From assembly GCA_035235625.1 (NCBI GenBank), contig CP141148.1, positions 38,255,057-38,319,056 on the forward strand: a stretch of 64,000 nt of DNA. Reading direction: 5' to 3'. The stretch is from Saururus chinensis. Lineage: Eukaryota; Streptophyta; Magnoliopsida; Piperales; Saururaceae. The notes beneath the pieces were generated by a model. It was not told the origin of the DNA and did no database searches. It saw nothing but the letters and a program-made list of their open reading frames with translations. A program made the translations under genes and the position numbers. Shown piece by piece: positions 11,817-23,099 of this stretch (position 1 is its first letter; the number at the start of each line of letters is the position of its first letter).

Positions 11817-14054
11817 CGTCAATCATATGGTCATCCATGTTATGGTACTTCATTTGTCAAAATACATAACCTAAAAGAAATCAGTAAAGCAAGTCTTTTT
11901 CAGAGACTTTAACATCTTCAAGCTGAGATCATCAATATTTTGATATGATTATAACACACGGAAAACCATTGACCAGGATGGAGATGAGCATCCAAATCTT
12001 CATGGATATGTGAGAGAGAGCGTGAGGAAAATTTAAGTGGAGGAACTCTTTTCATCCACAGGCATAGATTTGGCAGCCAGAGTGGGGTGACCCATTCATT
12101 ATCGTTCAAGAGTTAAAGCTCAACATTTACACAAGATGTATAATTAAATTACAATGTAAATATGTTTGACGGATGGGGACTTATTCTGAGTCGAGGGTAA
12201 ATAAAATGTATGAAGCGTTTATTTTTAAGATCAATAGCACACGTACTAACGCATACATTCTTTAAGTTTGGCTCATTATCAGAACGGAAAAGGATGATAA
12301 TCCGAAGTAAAAGGTTGTCGCGTTACTCCCACGGTAATAGAGATTCCAATTCCCCATCCATTAATTAATGGCAGTTTAGCTTTTCCTAAAGCACATAAGA
12401 TAAGATTTTGAAAAGCAATCAACTGATCCCACTTAGATCACAAAATCAACTCTTCTGCATAAGTAGCACCTATCCTTTATAGGGTCAACTTTGCACAGTC
12501 ACTTCTGCCAGCTGTACTAATACCTGGCACTATTAGAAGCTGACTTAATGCCCCCAATAAATGTGATTTATTTTGCGGACACTAAGTCAATGAAACAGAA
12601 ATGTCAACAGTATTACTGTACCAGTAACAGATCAGGATGAAATAAAAATTGTAATGATTGTATTATGATTCTATATCCACGAGGTACTAAGTCAAACCGG
12701 TTAGAATACTTAAGATTAGGCAATTGATGGCAATCAAACTTCAATTGATGACAATCAAACTTCAATTCGAACCTCTTAAAAGGGAAGGACGGAAAGTATC
12801 CAATAAAAAACTGGTGTAAATAGTGATGATTTTTCGTCCTCTTCGTCCTGTTGCAGAATTTTCCTTCGGGTGAATGACAGGACTTTTGAGCGAGGAAAAA
12901 ATAACTATAGCTTCACTATGCCCCATTTATTGACATTTCACACTCTTTACGAGTTTTTCATGTTTCTTGTTTGCTTTTAAGTCCATTACAAAAAATATTT
13001 ACAGATTATTTATTTTTTAAAATGGCCTTTAAATATTTTTTATGTTGGGTTCATGATAAGTAAGGAACATTAAAAACTCTCTCTTTACATTAACAAAAAG
13101 CATTTCACACTAACGGAAGACATGGTTAGAAATATTTTCACGCTAATAGAATCATTTGATGCCAAGCTAGCCTTAGTTAAACTAGAACTGGGAGAGATTC
13201 ATCCGAGTGGTATACAATGTTTAAGAGTGTGTGAGTTTTAACTATATATAAAAAAATAATCATTAATATCTAAAATCAATGGTGCACATACTAGCACCCG
13301 TTAGCATCATTAACCCTAATACTAATGTGTGCTAACGTGATAGATGTACTCATGCTTTCCTTAGGTAGGCTCACTAGCAATATAGATCATAAAACATGTT
13401 TCCCCTCCTCAAGAAATAATTGAAATGACCTAGAATATGTAGCTGAGAAGATTTTTAGAGGATAGCAGTCTTTTCTTAGTTTTTCCACAAGAAATCCTCT
13501 TTCTTAGAAAATCCTCCTCCTAAGGAGGGTTCTTTAATAAAGGCCGTTCTAAGTCAATTCATGTTGAATTGACCCATAAGCTCCTTTCGAGCCTATTTTA
13601 GCTTAAAACTCATTTCTCTTAGAAAATATCCATCCAAAAAATAATTATAAATCTCTTTTAAGATTTTAAAGGGACTTTGTTTTTAAGAAAAATGTGTATT
13701 CAAAGGTTACTCAATGATTTGGCTCCCTTTAAGATTGAGATTTCAATGTTCTCCCCCTAGCTACTTAGTGATCGAGTAGGGAGTAAAAAGGCGTAAAGGA
13801 AAATTTACAATCCGATGGTGGAAAGGCAGCTTTTTGCAACGAAAAAATTCCTTGTTTGCCCAAAAGATGGTCATTTTGTTTTTTTTCTTTTTTAAAATAA
13901 ACAAGCTTTCGTAGGGAAAAAAATCCTCCTAAACTAATTAATTACAGGGAAAAGACCTTTTACATGTTTTAAAACTGATTTCTAATTTGGAAAAGCGGCA
14001 TCCAAACATGGTCATAGCTTGAATGGCAATCCATCATTGGGTCTTATAAACAAA
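11817..14054. other. Intergenic, no gene seen
   Basis: This is AT-rich DNA downstream of the dehydrogenase gene. It contains the 3' UTR at its left end. A phrase with 'actagcac', 'gttagcat' and 'gtgctaac' repeats near 13285-13345 and recalls similar text near 48605-48670, perhaps a decayed MITE. No open frame with domain content was found. Confidence 0.4.
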
Positions 14055-14056
14055 TA

Positions 14057-14250
14057 TTCCCTCTATTTTATATTAATAATTACATTTAAAAAATAGTTAT
14101 TTTTATTAAATGGTAAAACCCACAAGAAGAAAAAATAAGGTTATGGAACTTTTCTTTAGGTACACCAACTACTTCAATTTAACAATATGAAGTTATTAAT
14201 ATAAAATAATTTTTTTGCTTAATCAAGCTATTAATTTAGGACGTAGGGAG
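14057..14250. mobile_element. Stowaway-like MITE, copy 1
   Basis: A 194-bp element with imperfect terminal inverted repeats (TTCCCTCTATTTTATATTAA on the left, ...GACGTAGGGAG on the right). TA dinucleotides flank it on both sides, as for Tc1/mariner-derived Stowaway MITEs. Internal phrases 'attaataattacattt' and 'atgaagttattaatat' are shared with the copies at 43209, 43985 and 49440. Confidence 0.75.
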
Positions 14251-14699
14251 TACATACATTTATTAACTTTGAAGTGTAGGCACCATGCTTGCTTTTGTGA
14301 GAGCGTAAATATTTCATCTGCAAATGACATTCAAGGTTTTCAACACAACTTCACATTTCGAGGCACATTTTGTTGGGCCTTTTATAGAAAGTATGAAGAT
14401 TTTTAATATAGTTGTGAGCCAAATTAAAATTCATTTGTATTATTTGTAGAGAAAATCATATACAAAAAGTGCATCCAAACAAAATATACTCAAATGACTA
14501 CAAATAGACCACAAAATGGGTAACCTATGTGTTGCCAAATAATCAGTTGGTGAAACTTCACCATGGCCATTCACCTAATAAGTACAATCTCCGCTTACGA
14601 ACTGTGGCTAATGAGTGCACCATCATTATGTCTCCCAAAGTGGAGGTTAGAATAACTCATACTCTTCAAATGTTAAAATAATAATTAAAATTTTAAAGA

Positions 14700-14830
14700 A
14701 ACTGATCAATTTTTTTATACCGAAGATTTATTTTATTTTTGATTAGATAAAAAAAAGTAAATCTCTGCGTTATTATCATATAACCTACTTTCTCCATCTA
14801 ATCAAAAATAGAATAAGACTTTTAACATAA
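14700..14830. repeat. Hairpin-forming inverted repeat, probable MITE
   Basis: The arm ttttatttttgattagat at about 14731 is matched by its reverse complement atctaatcaaaaatagaata at about 14797. The loop is roughly 40 bp. Similar 'gattttgattggataaaaaa' and 'ctctaatcaaaacc' pairs occur near 60510 and 60570. This looks like a small foldback element. Its boundaries are not defined. Confidence 0.45.
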
Positions 14831-14904
14831 AAAAGTGCAATGTAAATATCATATTCCAAATTTTAAATACGCATTTACTCTCTCCGGCTACATAACTAAA
14901 GTTT

Positions 14905-15018
14905 ATGCAAGTCTTAGCATGGTATATAGTGGGTTTAACATGGTAACTATGTACAATGTTAGTGACATGGTATTTAGTTGCCATGTTAAACCTCTAAGTC
15001 ATGGGCTTCGATCATGAG
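14905..15018. repeat. Copy of the AACATGGTA inverted-repeat element
   Basis: Runs aacatggtaactatgtac and ggtatttagttgccatgtt are imperfect reverse complements about 20 bp apart. The same motif set lies in intron 6 of the FEY-like gene (about 11285-11415). Confidence 0.4.
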
Positions 15019-15513
15019 CCGGTTAGGAAAATATTTTCCCTAAGGTTAAAACCCACCAATTATCCTTTTATGGGCAACAAAAATACAAATTAATCACTTA
15101 ACTCCTGCCAAGTAGATTCTACACAGGTCAGTGAAACTAATTGAGGGGCCTGAATGTGAGAAAGATGCATCAGAGCATTTCGACCTGATCAGTCAAATTT
15201 TTTACCCAACACTTGGCATTGGAATGCACATATACTGACATGGCAATTTAACTAACTTAAATTTGGCTACCCCAAAAAAAAGCTCCAACTTACCAGCCAT
15301 TTTTTTAATAAATTTTGTAGATTTGTAACGTCTAGTTAGTGGAAAGAACCATTTTTACGAAAATTCGTTGGGTCGTTGAAATATAATATATCATTTGACT
15401 ACCCACCTTTTGAGTAAGCATTTTTTGCTATAGAGAAGGGGGCAACCAATTTGCTGGTGTAGGTAGTGAAATATAGCCGATGAGTTTCTAATTGGGACTC
15501 AACTACTCGTTGA

Positions 15514-15892
15514 TAGGGATGTCACTCGGGTCGGGTAAATGGTAAACCCGACCCGACCCTAATGGGTCAGGTTTAGTTTTTAAAAATAACTCTAATAGGT
15601 CGGGTCGGGTTTTAGTGATTCAACCCGACCCGAATATAAATATAAATATAAAATTTATATTTTTTATATATTTTTTAATATTATTTTTTTAAAAAAATTA
15701 AAAAAATTTAAAAAATTTAAAAAATATATAAAAATTATTTTTTTAATCTATTCGGGTCAAACGGGTCGGATCGGGTTGAATTTGGGTTCAAGTCGGGTCG
15801 GGTCAGGTCGGGTTCAGGTCACAACTTTGTGATATAGGTTTGAGTTTGGGTTTGACAAAACCCGATCTAAACCCAACCCGATGGCATCACTA
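15514..15892. mobile_element. Non-autonomous hAT element (MITE)
   Basis: The 379-bp element starts TAGGGATGTCA and ends TGGCATCACTA, whose complement is TAGTGATGCCA, giving an 11-bp imperfect terminal inverted repeat of the hAT type. The flanking 8-mers CTCGTTGA (15506-15513) and CTCGTTGG (15893-15900) differ by one base and are the expected hAT target duplication. Both ends carry many copies of GGGTCGGGT/ACCCGACCC, the kind of subterminal repeats that hAT transposases bind. The middle (15630-15750) is almost pure A/T. It encodes nothing. Confidence 0.88.
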
Positions 15893-17610
15893 CTCGTTGG
15901 AGATGCTTTATGAGACTAGGTTGCTGGGTTTGTTTTCTTCTAAAACATAAAGTGGTCATAAAGTGGCCTAATTCTTTCAATTGTCACGTTGATTTTGTAC
16001 TTTTGAAAGTGGCCTGACTTTTCTGTACTCATTGAGCTGTGATTTTAGTATAAATCTAAACCGTTTGCTTGACCCTTTGATGGAGAATTAGGATTCTAAG
16101 ATTTTTAATAATTTAATCCTTGTAGGTAATTTTTCTTACATTTGAACGGGGAGAAACAAATCAAATAAACAATCATGCATTCGAATTTCTTGGAGATAGA
16201 AAGCACACTACCATATGTGCCCTGCTCAGTAACCAATACACGATAATAATTATTTTTACTGGTGGATATGGGTGAAATTTATGAGTCAATCAACTCAACC
16301 CATAAAAATGTAGATTTGGGTTTGAAATTTTTAAGCCCAAAGGATGGTCCTATCAATTTCATGCTCTCAAAGTAACGAAGGGCAAAAAGCCCAGACCAGA
16401 CCCTTCAGCTTAGCCTTAAGTATAAAATAAATATTTATTATATTAAAACCTACATAGGATGGGAGAAAATAAAGGGAAGAGGGGAAGAAGTTGTGCATTT
16501 TAATGAAATTGAGTAACTTTTAACCTTGTAACTCATCATGGTTGGTGTTACAGGCGTGAAACTATACCTAGTGTTTGCACATGTGATGACTTGGCTACAC
16601 CGCGCAACCAGCAATTACTCTCTTCCCTTTCCGCTGTATGTGAAAGAGAAACACAAACAAAATAATCCAACAATGTCCTAGTGTAAGGGTCTCTGCCCAA
16701 GCTATGTAAATCAGTCTGTTGAAATACACAAGGCAGGGAGAAGGCAAGGCTGATCCATTAGACTGAAAGTTTTCTTCTCAGCTTCCTGGTTTGTTGTGCA
16801 TGAGTAAATTTGTCACTAACCAGTCATGGCCGCCCAGCTCTCCCCCTTAAATAGACTCAGCCTAAAGCTAGCCGTCTTAATACTATTAGGAGTACAAAAC
16901 CCACCCTTATAAGAGTTCTCACCCTGACCAACTCTCAGCCCAACAAGTAATTTGCCCTTAGCCCAAATTAGGAAACCTGCTAAGGAGTCCGTCTTCAATT
17001 AGAAATTCAACGCCTTGCTGCCTCCAAGAGTCTGTCCATCCAAAGAAACCAACTACTCCAACTCCTACCTGCCTTAGGAGCGTAGTCAGCCTGCCTGTGT
17101 GAGTCCTATCCGTCTTAGGAATCTGCTGCCTTGACTCCTACTCCTGCAAGGAATGCAGTAGTCCTACATAAGTGAATCATGTCTGCCTTAGGAGTCCTCC
17201 CCTAAGTACAAGTAGCGCCCACCTTCGTTGCAGAGTCCCGCCAGCGCAAGGACTCCTACTAATCCTGCTCCGCAAGGTGAGTATCTCATCCCAAACACCT
17301 TATGCATTGTCTCAGCATCCGTCCATGCCCAAAGGGGCTTACTTAGATTATCCGTCGCCTAGCAAACTTAGTTGTCCGTTGCCAAGAAAGGGGTAGCCGC
17401 CCCCTTTTTCCCATCCAGTAAGTTAAGGGGCTAACAGTAGACTATAAAGGACTTACCAAAAGGCCTATGATCTTATGCAATAATGGGTTAACCTCCACCA
17501 CCTAAAGATGATGACCTTTTTATTATTTATTTTTTTAGAAAAAATTTAAAAAAACAAAAAGAGCTCACATCTTAGAGGGTCAAGTTGGGGGTGGACTTTT
17601 TGAAAGCCTG
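15893..17610. other. Intergenic, no gene seen
   Basis: From about 16990 to 17300 the sequence repeats short phrases such as 'ctgccttaggag', 'gactcctactcctgc' and 'gcaaggactcctac' in a loose, diverged pattern. This resembles tandem material from a decayed LTR. No protein domain is readable, and the frames at 16816-17396 have no recognisable content. Confidence 0.4.
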
Positions 17611-18074
17611 TGTTGTACATGACTTGACGCTTCAAAGACACAAAGTCTGATTTTGAAAAGAGTCTCCTCTTGGTCTCACGGACCTGCATAGTGGGTTGTT
17701 ATGAAGATTTAGTTGTTGGGTACTTCGGCTATTGATAAAACCTTGTAACAAAAAGGTGAGCAATGAACTTATCTTGCTTCATGGGTTCCTTATCTCAATG
17801 TTTTGCTTCTAAGTTGAATAATTCTCTTCTTATTTGAGAGAGAGGTACACAAAGGGAGAAAGGAAGAATGGGGTTGTACAAGGGCAATTCTCTCATAGTT
17901 TTTTAGAAGCTTGTAACATAATTGCTTCAAAAGTATAGTTGAAGGATTCTCTCTAGCTGTTGACGTAGTTTTTGAACCATGTAAATTCTTGCGTCACTTG
18001 TTTTATTTATTTTTCTATATTTTTGTTGTATTTTCATATTTTCCTTAAGGCTCTCCCATTGTCAAAATTCTACA
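17611..18074 (+). repeat. Ty1/copia 5' LTR
   Basis: The 464-bp LTR starts TGTTGTACATGACTTG and ends ...AAAATTCTACA. It aligns over its whole length with the split 3' LTR (29746-30103 plus 33851-33961, 469 bp in total). Shared landmarks are 'cttcaaagacac', 'tttagttgttgggtac', 'aaaccttgtaa', 'gggttccttatctca' and 'attgtcaaaattctaca'. No clean 5-bp target duplication remains around the whole element, in keeping with age. Confidence 0.9.
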
Positions 18075-18077
18075 AAC

Positions 18078-18090
18078 TGATATCAAAGCC
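18078..18090 (+). other. Copia primer-binding site
   Basis: TGATATCAAAGCC lies three bases after the 5' LTR and is a two-mismatch version of TGGTATCAGAGCC, the initiator-Met tRNA primer site used by plant copia elements. Confidence 0.75.
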
Positions 18091-18113
18091 AGGTTTGAGG
18101 CATTTTTTTTCAT

Positions 18114-18191
18114 GATAGCATCAAAGGGGTTTAACAAACTTAAAGTTGGAAATTTTGATGGAAATAATAACTTTAATTTGTGGTAGAGAAG
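18114..18191 (+). pseudogene. Copia gag, N-terminal piece
   Basis: The frame gives MIASKGFNKLKVGNFDGNNN and FNLW, matching the conserved start of copia gag (KFEVGKFDGTNNFNLW type). It then meets a stop codon and, at 18192, the insertion of an LTR retrotransposon. The gag reading resumes after 23100. Confidence 0.8.
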
Positions 18192-20442
18192 TGTAACTTC
18201 TTTTTGCAATTTTTTGCAATTTTTCTGCTCGTATTTTTTATGGAGAAATTTAAGCTTCGACATATCTATTTTTGCGATTTACCTCGATGTTTGTAACTAT
18301 AGAGTCGAGTGTGGAGTTTAGTTGCAGGTCATGGGTCTCGACGTACCACACAAACTTTTAGCGCGAAAATAGGAGAGAAAAGGAATAGACGTGAAGAAGA
18401 ATAGAAACGGAAAATAAAGGAAAAAAATAAATAAAAATCAGATCGGCATGCCCGACCCATGGGCAGAACAGAGGAGGAGAATAGTCCCTTCCTTTTGTGA
18501 GGCCGGAGGCAATGCCACCGCGGCGTTTCACAATGCCAACCTCGGCATGGCGTCGCTGCCACCTTGGCGTCCGCCCTTCTCTCTCCACTTTTCCCATTTC
18601 AGCCTGCCAAAAGCGCCCACCCTTCCTTCTCTCGATCTGTCGCTACTGCTAGTCAATTGGCCTCCAGCCCGCTGTCATGGCTTCTTCTTGGCCAGGATGA
18701 CATCTGAGCACCACCATCCCTGCCCATTCTTTTTGTTGTTTCTGTGCATTGCGGCCTGTGGTAGTGTTGCCGGTCGTCGGCTGCTAGCCATCGCTTGCTG
18801 GCCTTCGGCCCCCCTTGGCCCGGCAAAGGCAAGGACGCCGTTGCTGGTCCGAATAGCCACCGCTTCCCTCAACTCCCTCCTCTGCTCTATTTCGATCAAG
18901 ACAAAAAATTCCCCCTTTCCCTTGATTTTTCTATCATTTGTTTTCACTAACAGTCGCCACCCACTTATCAGTCTCTGGATTGCCACCTTGAGCCGGCAAT
19001 GGCGAGGTGCCAAGATCTAGCCTCCTTCGCCCTGGTCGGTTTTGATTAGCTCGATTGGGCGACTAGTGCTGAAGTAAAGTCTGCCCTTTTTCTCTGGCGG
19101 CATCCATTTTTTGCCGCCGGATGTTGGACAACATGGGGTTGAAGTATGTTCGGCTTGCCATGAGACAACGACTATTGGGTTGCCACCTTCCTCTAGGCTT
19201 GGCCCTAGTCCCCGTTCAGCAGTTCGTGGCCCGGCGACAGCATGTCTGCCGCCCCAGCTCGGCACACTATTGCCCCAGGCTAAATCGGGTCCCTTCGTTT
19301 CTTATGACTAGCAAATCTGCTGCCACTGGTGTTAGCCAGTGGTCAGCGCGGATGCCAGCTTGACCCAACAACAATAAGGGGTTGCAATTCCCGACCTTCC
19401 TTGCTCCTCTTCTCTGTCTTGCATGTCTTTTGCCTAAACCATATGCCCCCAAACATCGCGGTACATGTTTGACCATTGCCACGGGCCCTGCCCCAACCTA
19501 AGGCCTACCTGTTCGGCCTTACATTGCTCGGACTTGGGCCGCATGCCCAACTAACATGGGCTCTGCTCAACCGAGTGATGGCATGGGCCAACACTTATGG
19601 CCCGATTCCACCTCTCCACCCCACTTTCCCTTACGCATGACTCATAACCAGCAGAAAAGATTCCCCAAATCCAAGTCCTTCCAAGGGGAAGTAGCATCGT
19701 CGGCCCCTAGCCTTGGCCAACAAATAATGCATTAATTAAGATATATGATTTGCTATGATCTAATGGATTCTAATATGTTTTAATTTGATATGCTTTAATA
19801 TGCTCTATTTTGATCTGATCTACACTGAAATACTTTGTTTTGATTTGATATGTTCCGATTTAATATGATATAATCTATTATGGTCGGATAAAATCTGATA
19901 TGATTTGATGGGATCTGATATGATCTAATTTGTTTTGTTGTGTATTCTACTCCGCCTTGTGATAGATTAGGATATGCGATTTTACTAGTGGTCTGCTCAC
20001 CTCTATGAGATGTATGATTTTGTTGATTTGTTAGCTTTTGTTTGACTTCGATGATTTTCGTATGACTCCGATTAAATATTCAAATATACATAATTTGATG
20101 CATGTGTTTTTGTACTACCTAATGCATGTAATAGTCGTTATGTAGAACTATGTTAGGATCCGATCGTATTAGAATAACCTTGTAGATGTTATCCAATATG
20201 TACGTAGGCAGCCGGCGGTAGGGCAATATTTGCCTGATCCAAATTAGTTATAAAAATATGTTTATTTTGGCCGATGCATAATGGAGCTTTAAAGCTCTAC
20301 AGTGCGCAAAGGAACATTACGATTCTCGCACACAAGAGTCTATCACCCCTAGTTGGTCTTATTCTATTTTTTTTAATCAATTTACTCTAATTCTTTGTTT
20401 TGAATCCCCAGTTCGAGTCGATTTCTGGGTCGGGGTATTACA
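18192..20442 (+). repeat. LTR of a non-coding retrotransposon inserted in copia gag
   Basis: The block starts TGTAACTT and ends GGGTATTACA (2251 bp), with TG...CA ends. A decayed primer-binding site follows at 20445. The preceding 5 bp AGAAG (18187-18191) recur at 23095-23099, where the copia gag resumes, so they are the likely target duplication of the whole insertion. The 3' 400 bp of this LTR align with the end of the solo LTR at 27452-29484 (shared 'cgattaaatattcaaatata', 'catgtaatag', 'atccaa.atgta.gtagg'). The GC-rich open frame at 18448-19020 has no domain, and I do not regard it as a gene. Confidence 0.7.
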
Positions 20443-20444
20443 AA

Positions 20445-20457
20445 TGTGTATCATAGC
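20445..20457 (+). other. Decayed primer-binding site
   Basis: TGTGTATCATAGC resembles TTGGTATCAGAGC with three changes, and lies two bases after the LTR end at 20442. It supports plus orientation of the inserted element. Confidence 0.55.
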
Positions 20458-22434
20458 TTTTCTTGGTGTGCGAGAAGAAAATGTTTAAAAAATATACAAT
20501 GATTTTATTTGACTCCCAAATTTATATCAAAATTAATCTTGAATCTTGTTCTAACTTTGTTACACCGAATTTAAGATTTGCACATTCTATTTTGCAAGTG
20601 TTGCAATGGCTTTAATATGAATTATGAATTTAAACTTTTTGTTCTATATGTATGACATCGGATTTAATACAAACTTTAATTTTACGAATTCTAATTTTAA
20701 ATACGAAGTGATTTAAAAATTCTATCATGAATAAGTTGAATCGAATTTGATTTGAAATTTCATTTAGTATGTGTTACATCAAATTCAAGACGAACTCCTC
20801 TTTTTGGAATTTTAATTTTTAAATCATGAATGATTTGAAATTTCATTTTGCATGTGAGGCATTGGATTTAATCTAAACTCTGATTTTATGAATTTTGATT
20901 TTGAATTTGAATCGATCGGAAATATCTATTCTAAATCCATTACATAATTTTTTAAAATAATTTTAGAGACTTTAATGTCAAATAGTCTCTAAAAAAATGG
21001 ATGTAAATGAAATTTGTTTTAAATGATGGTAGAATTATTAAAGAGTAACTACCAAATGCCTGTGGTATGGGACACGAGATGCTAATGGAAGACTCTATAG
21101 TTAATTCTTCTTGGATATTTAAATAAAATTCAATTTTGAATTGTCTGTTTAAGAAAATTCATTTGATTAAGAAATAAATTTGTTTTAGAAGACGGTGGAA
21201 CTATCTAAGAGTAACCACCAAACACCAACAGTATAGGACGCAAGTGTTAGTGAAAAACTTTAGAGTTAGTTATGCCGATATATTGAAATAAAAATTAAAC
21301 TTTGAAATACCTACATTTTCAAAGGTCAACAGATTTGTTTTAAAGGATGGTGGAACCACCTAGGAGAAACCATGAAACACATATGATATGGGACGTGATG
21401 TATTAGTGGATAGCTCTAAGGGTAGTTCTGCCAGTGTGTTGAAAATAAATTTTGATTTCAAATTATTTGTTTTAAAAATTTATTTGCTTTTAAAATAAAT
21501 ATATTTTGAAAGGTGGTAGAGTTGCTAAGGATAAACCACTAAACACCCACAGTATGGGACATGAGTTGTTAGTGGAAAGCTCTACAGTAAAATCTACTGA
21601 TATATTGACATAAGATTAAATTTTGAAATGTATACATTTTGAAAGTTTATTTTTGAAAAATAGAGGAACTTTCGAAGATAAACCACCAAACACTCATGGT
21701 ATGGGACACATGGTGTCAGTAGATCCCTCTAAAGTTGAGTATGCTAGTGGTTTTGATATAAAAATAAATTTCAAATCCTCTGTGTTTTGAAATGTGATTT
21801 GAAATTCATAAAATTGTCTTGATCAATAGTAGAATTACTACGGAGAAACTTTCAAACACCCGTTGTATAGGATATGAGTGGTTAGTAGATAGCTTCAAAG
21901 CTAATTCTGCTAGTGTATTGAGACGAATTTTGATTTCAAGTCTGATTTGAATCTAGAACATCTATTATGAATTTGACTATAAAATTGAACTCTCTATTTT
22001 GTAAATTGCACATCATAGAGAGGGTAAAAGGTTTTTATGTTTTAAGCTGATGTTGTCCAAAGGGATTTTCATTTTGTTGCAATATTTTGCTCGAGCATGA
22101 ATTATAGCTCTGTTTTCTAGAAAGAAATTTTGTTTGAAAATGATTTGATATGTACAATGGTACGTGGGTGCTTGCACTCTCTCGGTAATTCTGGGGTGAA
22201 ACCTGGGATTATCATATTTTGGATATCCATTGAGAAAAATAATAGGTTTTAGCGCACACATGTGTAGAGCATCATAGAATAGCTCCTATCATTCTTAGCC
22301 TTCCATTTCCCCATGAGCGTCGAGGGTAACGTTGTTCGATATCACGACCTCTTATCTGTGTGCTCTATTTTGATTCTAAAAAATTATTTATCTGATTTTA
22401 AAATTCATAATCAGATTTCTGTATGATATGATTT
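20458..22434 (+). mobile_element. Internal region of a non-coding LTR retrotransposon
   Basis: About 2 kb between the LTR and a second LTR-like start. No gag, protease, reverse transcriptase or integrase motifs are visible in any frame, as in large retrotransposon derivatives (LARDs) that depend on proteins made elsewhere. Its right half is filled by a diverged tandem array (see the separate entry). Confidence 0.55.
21024..21950. repeat. Diverged tandem array, period about 160 bp, six copies
   Basis: Six copies begin near 21024, 21191, 21346, 21512, 21658 and 21824 (spacings 147-167). Each starts with a version of GATGGTGGAACTACC, then 'aaccaccaaacaccc', 'gtatgggacac', 'gttagtggatagctcta' and 'ctgctagtgtattga', and closes with an AT-rich spacer containing 'ttttgaaat'. 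Copies differ at many positions, so the array is old. It lies in the non-coding internal region of the inserted element. Confidence 0.85.
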
Positions 22435-23094
22435 TGTAATATCCCTAAATTTTTTACAATTTTTTGTGATTTTTTTGTTATTTTTCTAGTCATTTTTGGC
22501 GAGAAAATATGACGCTTCTGCATATTTGTTCGAGGTAGGCTGGATGGAGTCTGTCCGGTGGCCGGACGATGACCAAGAATATTGGCGGACAACCAAACAT
22601 AAGTTTAGTTGAGGGTGGCAAAAAATGACATCAAAATCGCACCCCCACAGTTCAAAAACGAGATTGGAAGGAGAGAAAAACCGAAGAAAAATTTGGTACC
22701 TCATGGAGGAGCGAAGAGGCCATGGCGGTGATCATATTTGGTACCTACGGGCTCGTGGTGATGAGGCAAAGAGGATCTTGACAAGAACCGGTGAAATCCA
22801 ACGACAGAGGAGGGAGAACGGAGTGACCGAAAATGGGCTCAGGTTTTCACTCCATCTCTCTAGACGTCGAGTTTTTTTTATGAGAAACTTACTGGATTCG
22901 ACTTTTCAAGCTGTGATTTACTATTCACTCTTTTTTATTTTTCTATATGCGTCCCCAACATGCGTTAACCTCCTGGGTATGCGTTGTACCTCCAAAATTA
23001 GCGTTGTAAGCAGGCAACAAAGCCTATGACCCCATGACTAAGCCCCACACCCATCTCTACGGGTACAAATATTGGGGAAAATATACTCGACTAC
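22435..23094 (+). repeat. Partial second LTR-like block of the inserted element
   Basis: It starts TGTAATATCCCTAAATTTTTT and shows the same opening landmarks as the LTR at 18192 (poly-T stretches, then 'gagaaaat...gcttc.gcatat.t' and a conserved 'tcga'). Only 660 bp remain before copia gag sequence resumes at 23100. Either the 3' LTR is heavily deleted, or this is a second related insertion. No clear polypurine tract precedes it. The AGAAG repeat at 23095-23099 marks the end of the insertion. Confidence 0.5.
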
Positions 23095-23099
23095 AGAAG

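Noticed and set aside
18448..19020. A 190-aa GC-rich open frame.
   Set aside because: It lies wholly inside an LTR, has no domain, and overlaps equally long antisense frames. High GC explains the openness.
22625..23029. A 134-aa plus-strand frame in the partial LTR block.
   Set aside because: Rich in Arg and Glu from purine-rich LTR sequence, with no recognisable fold or family.
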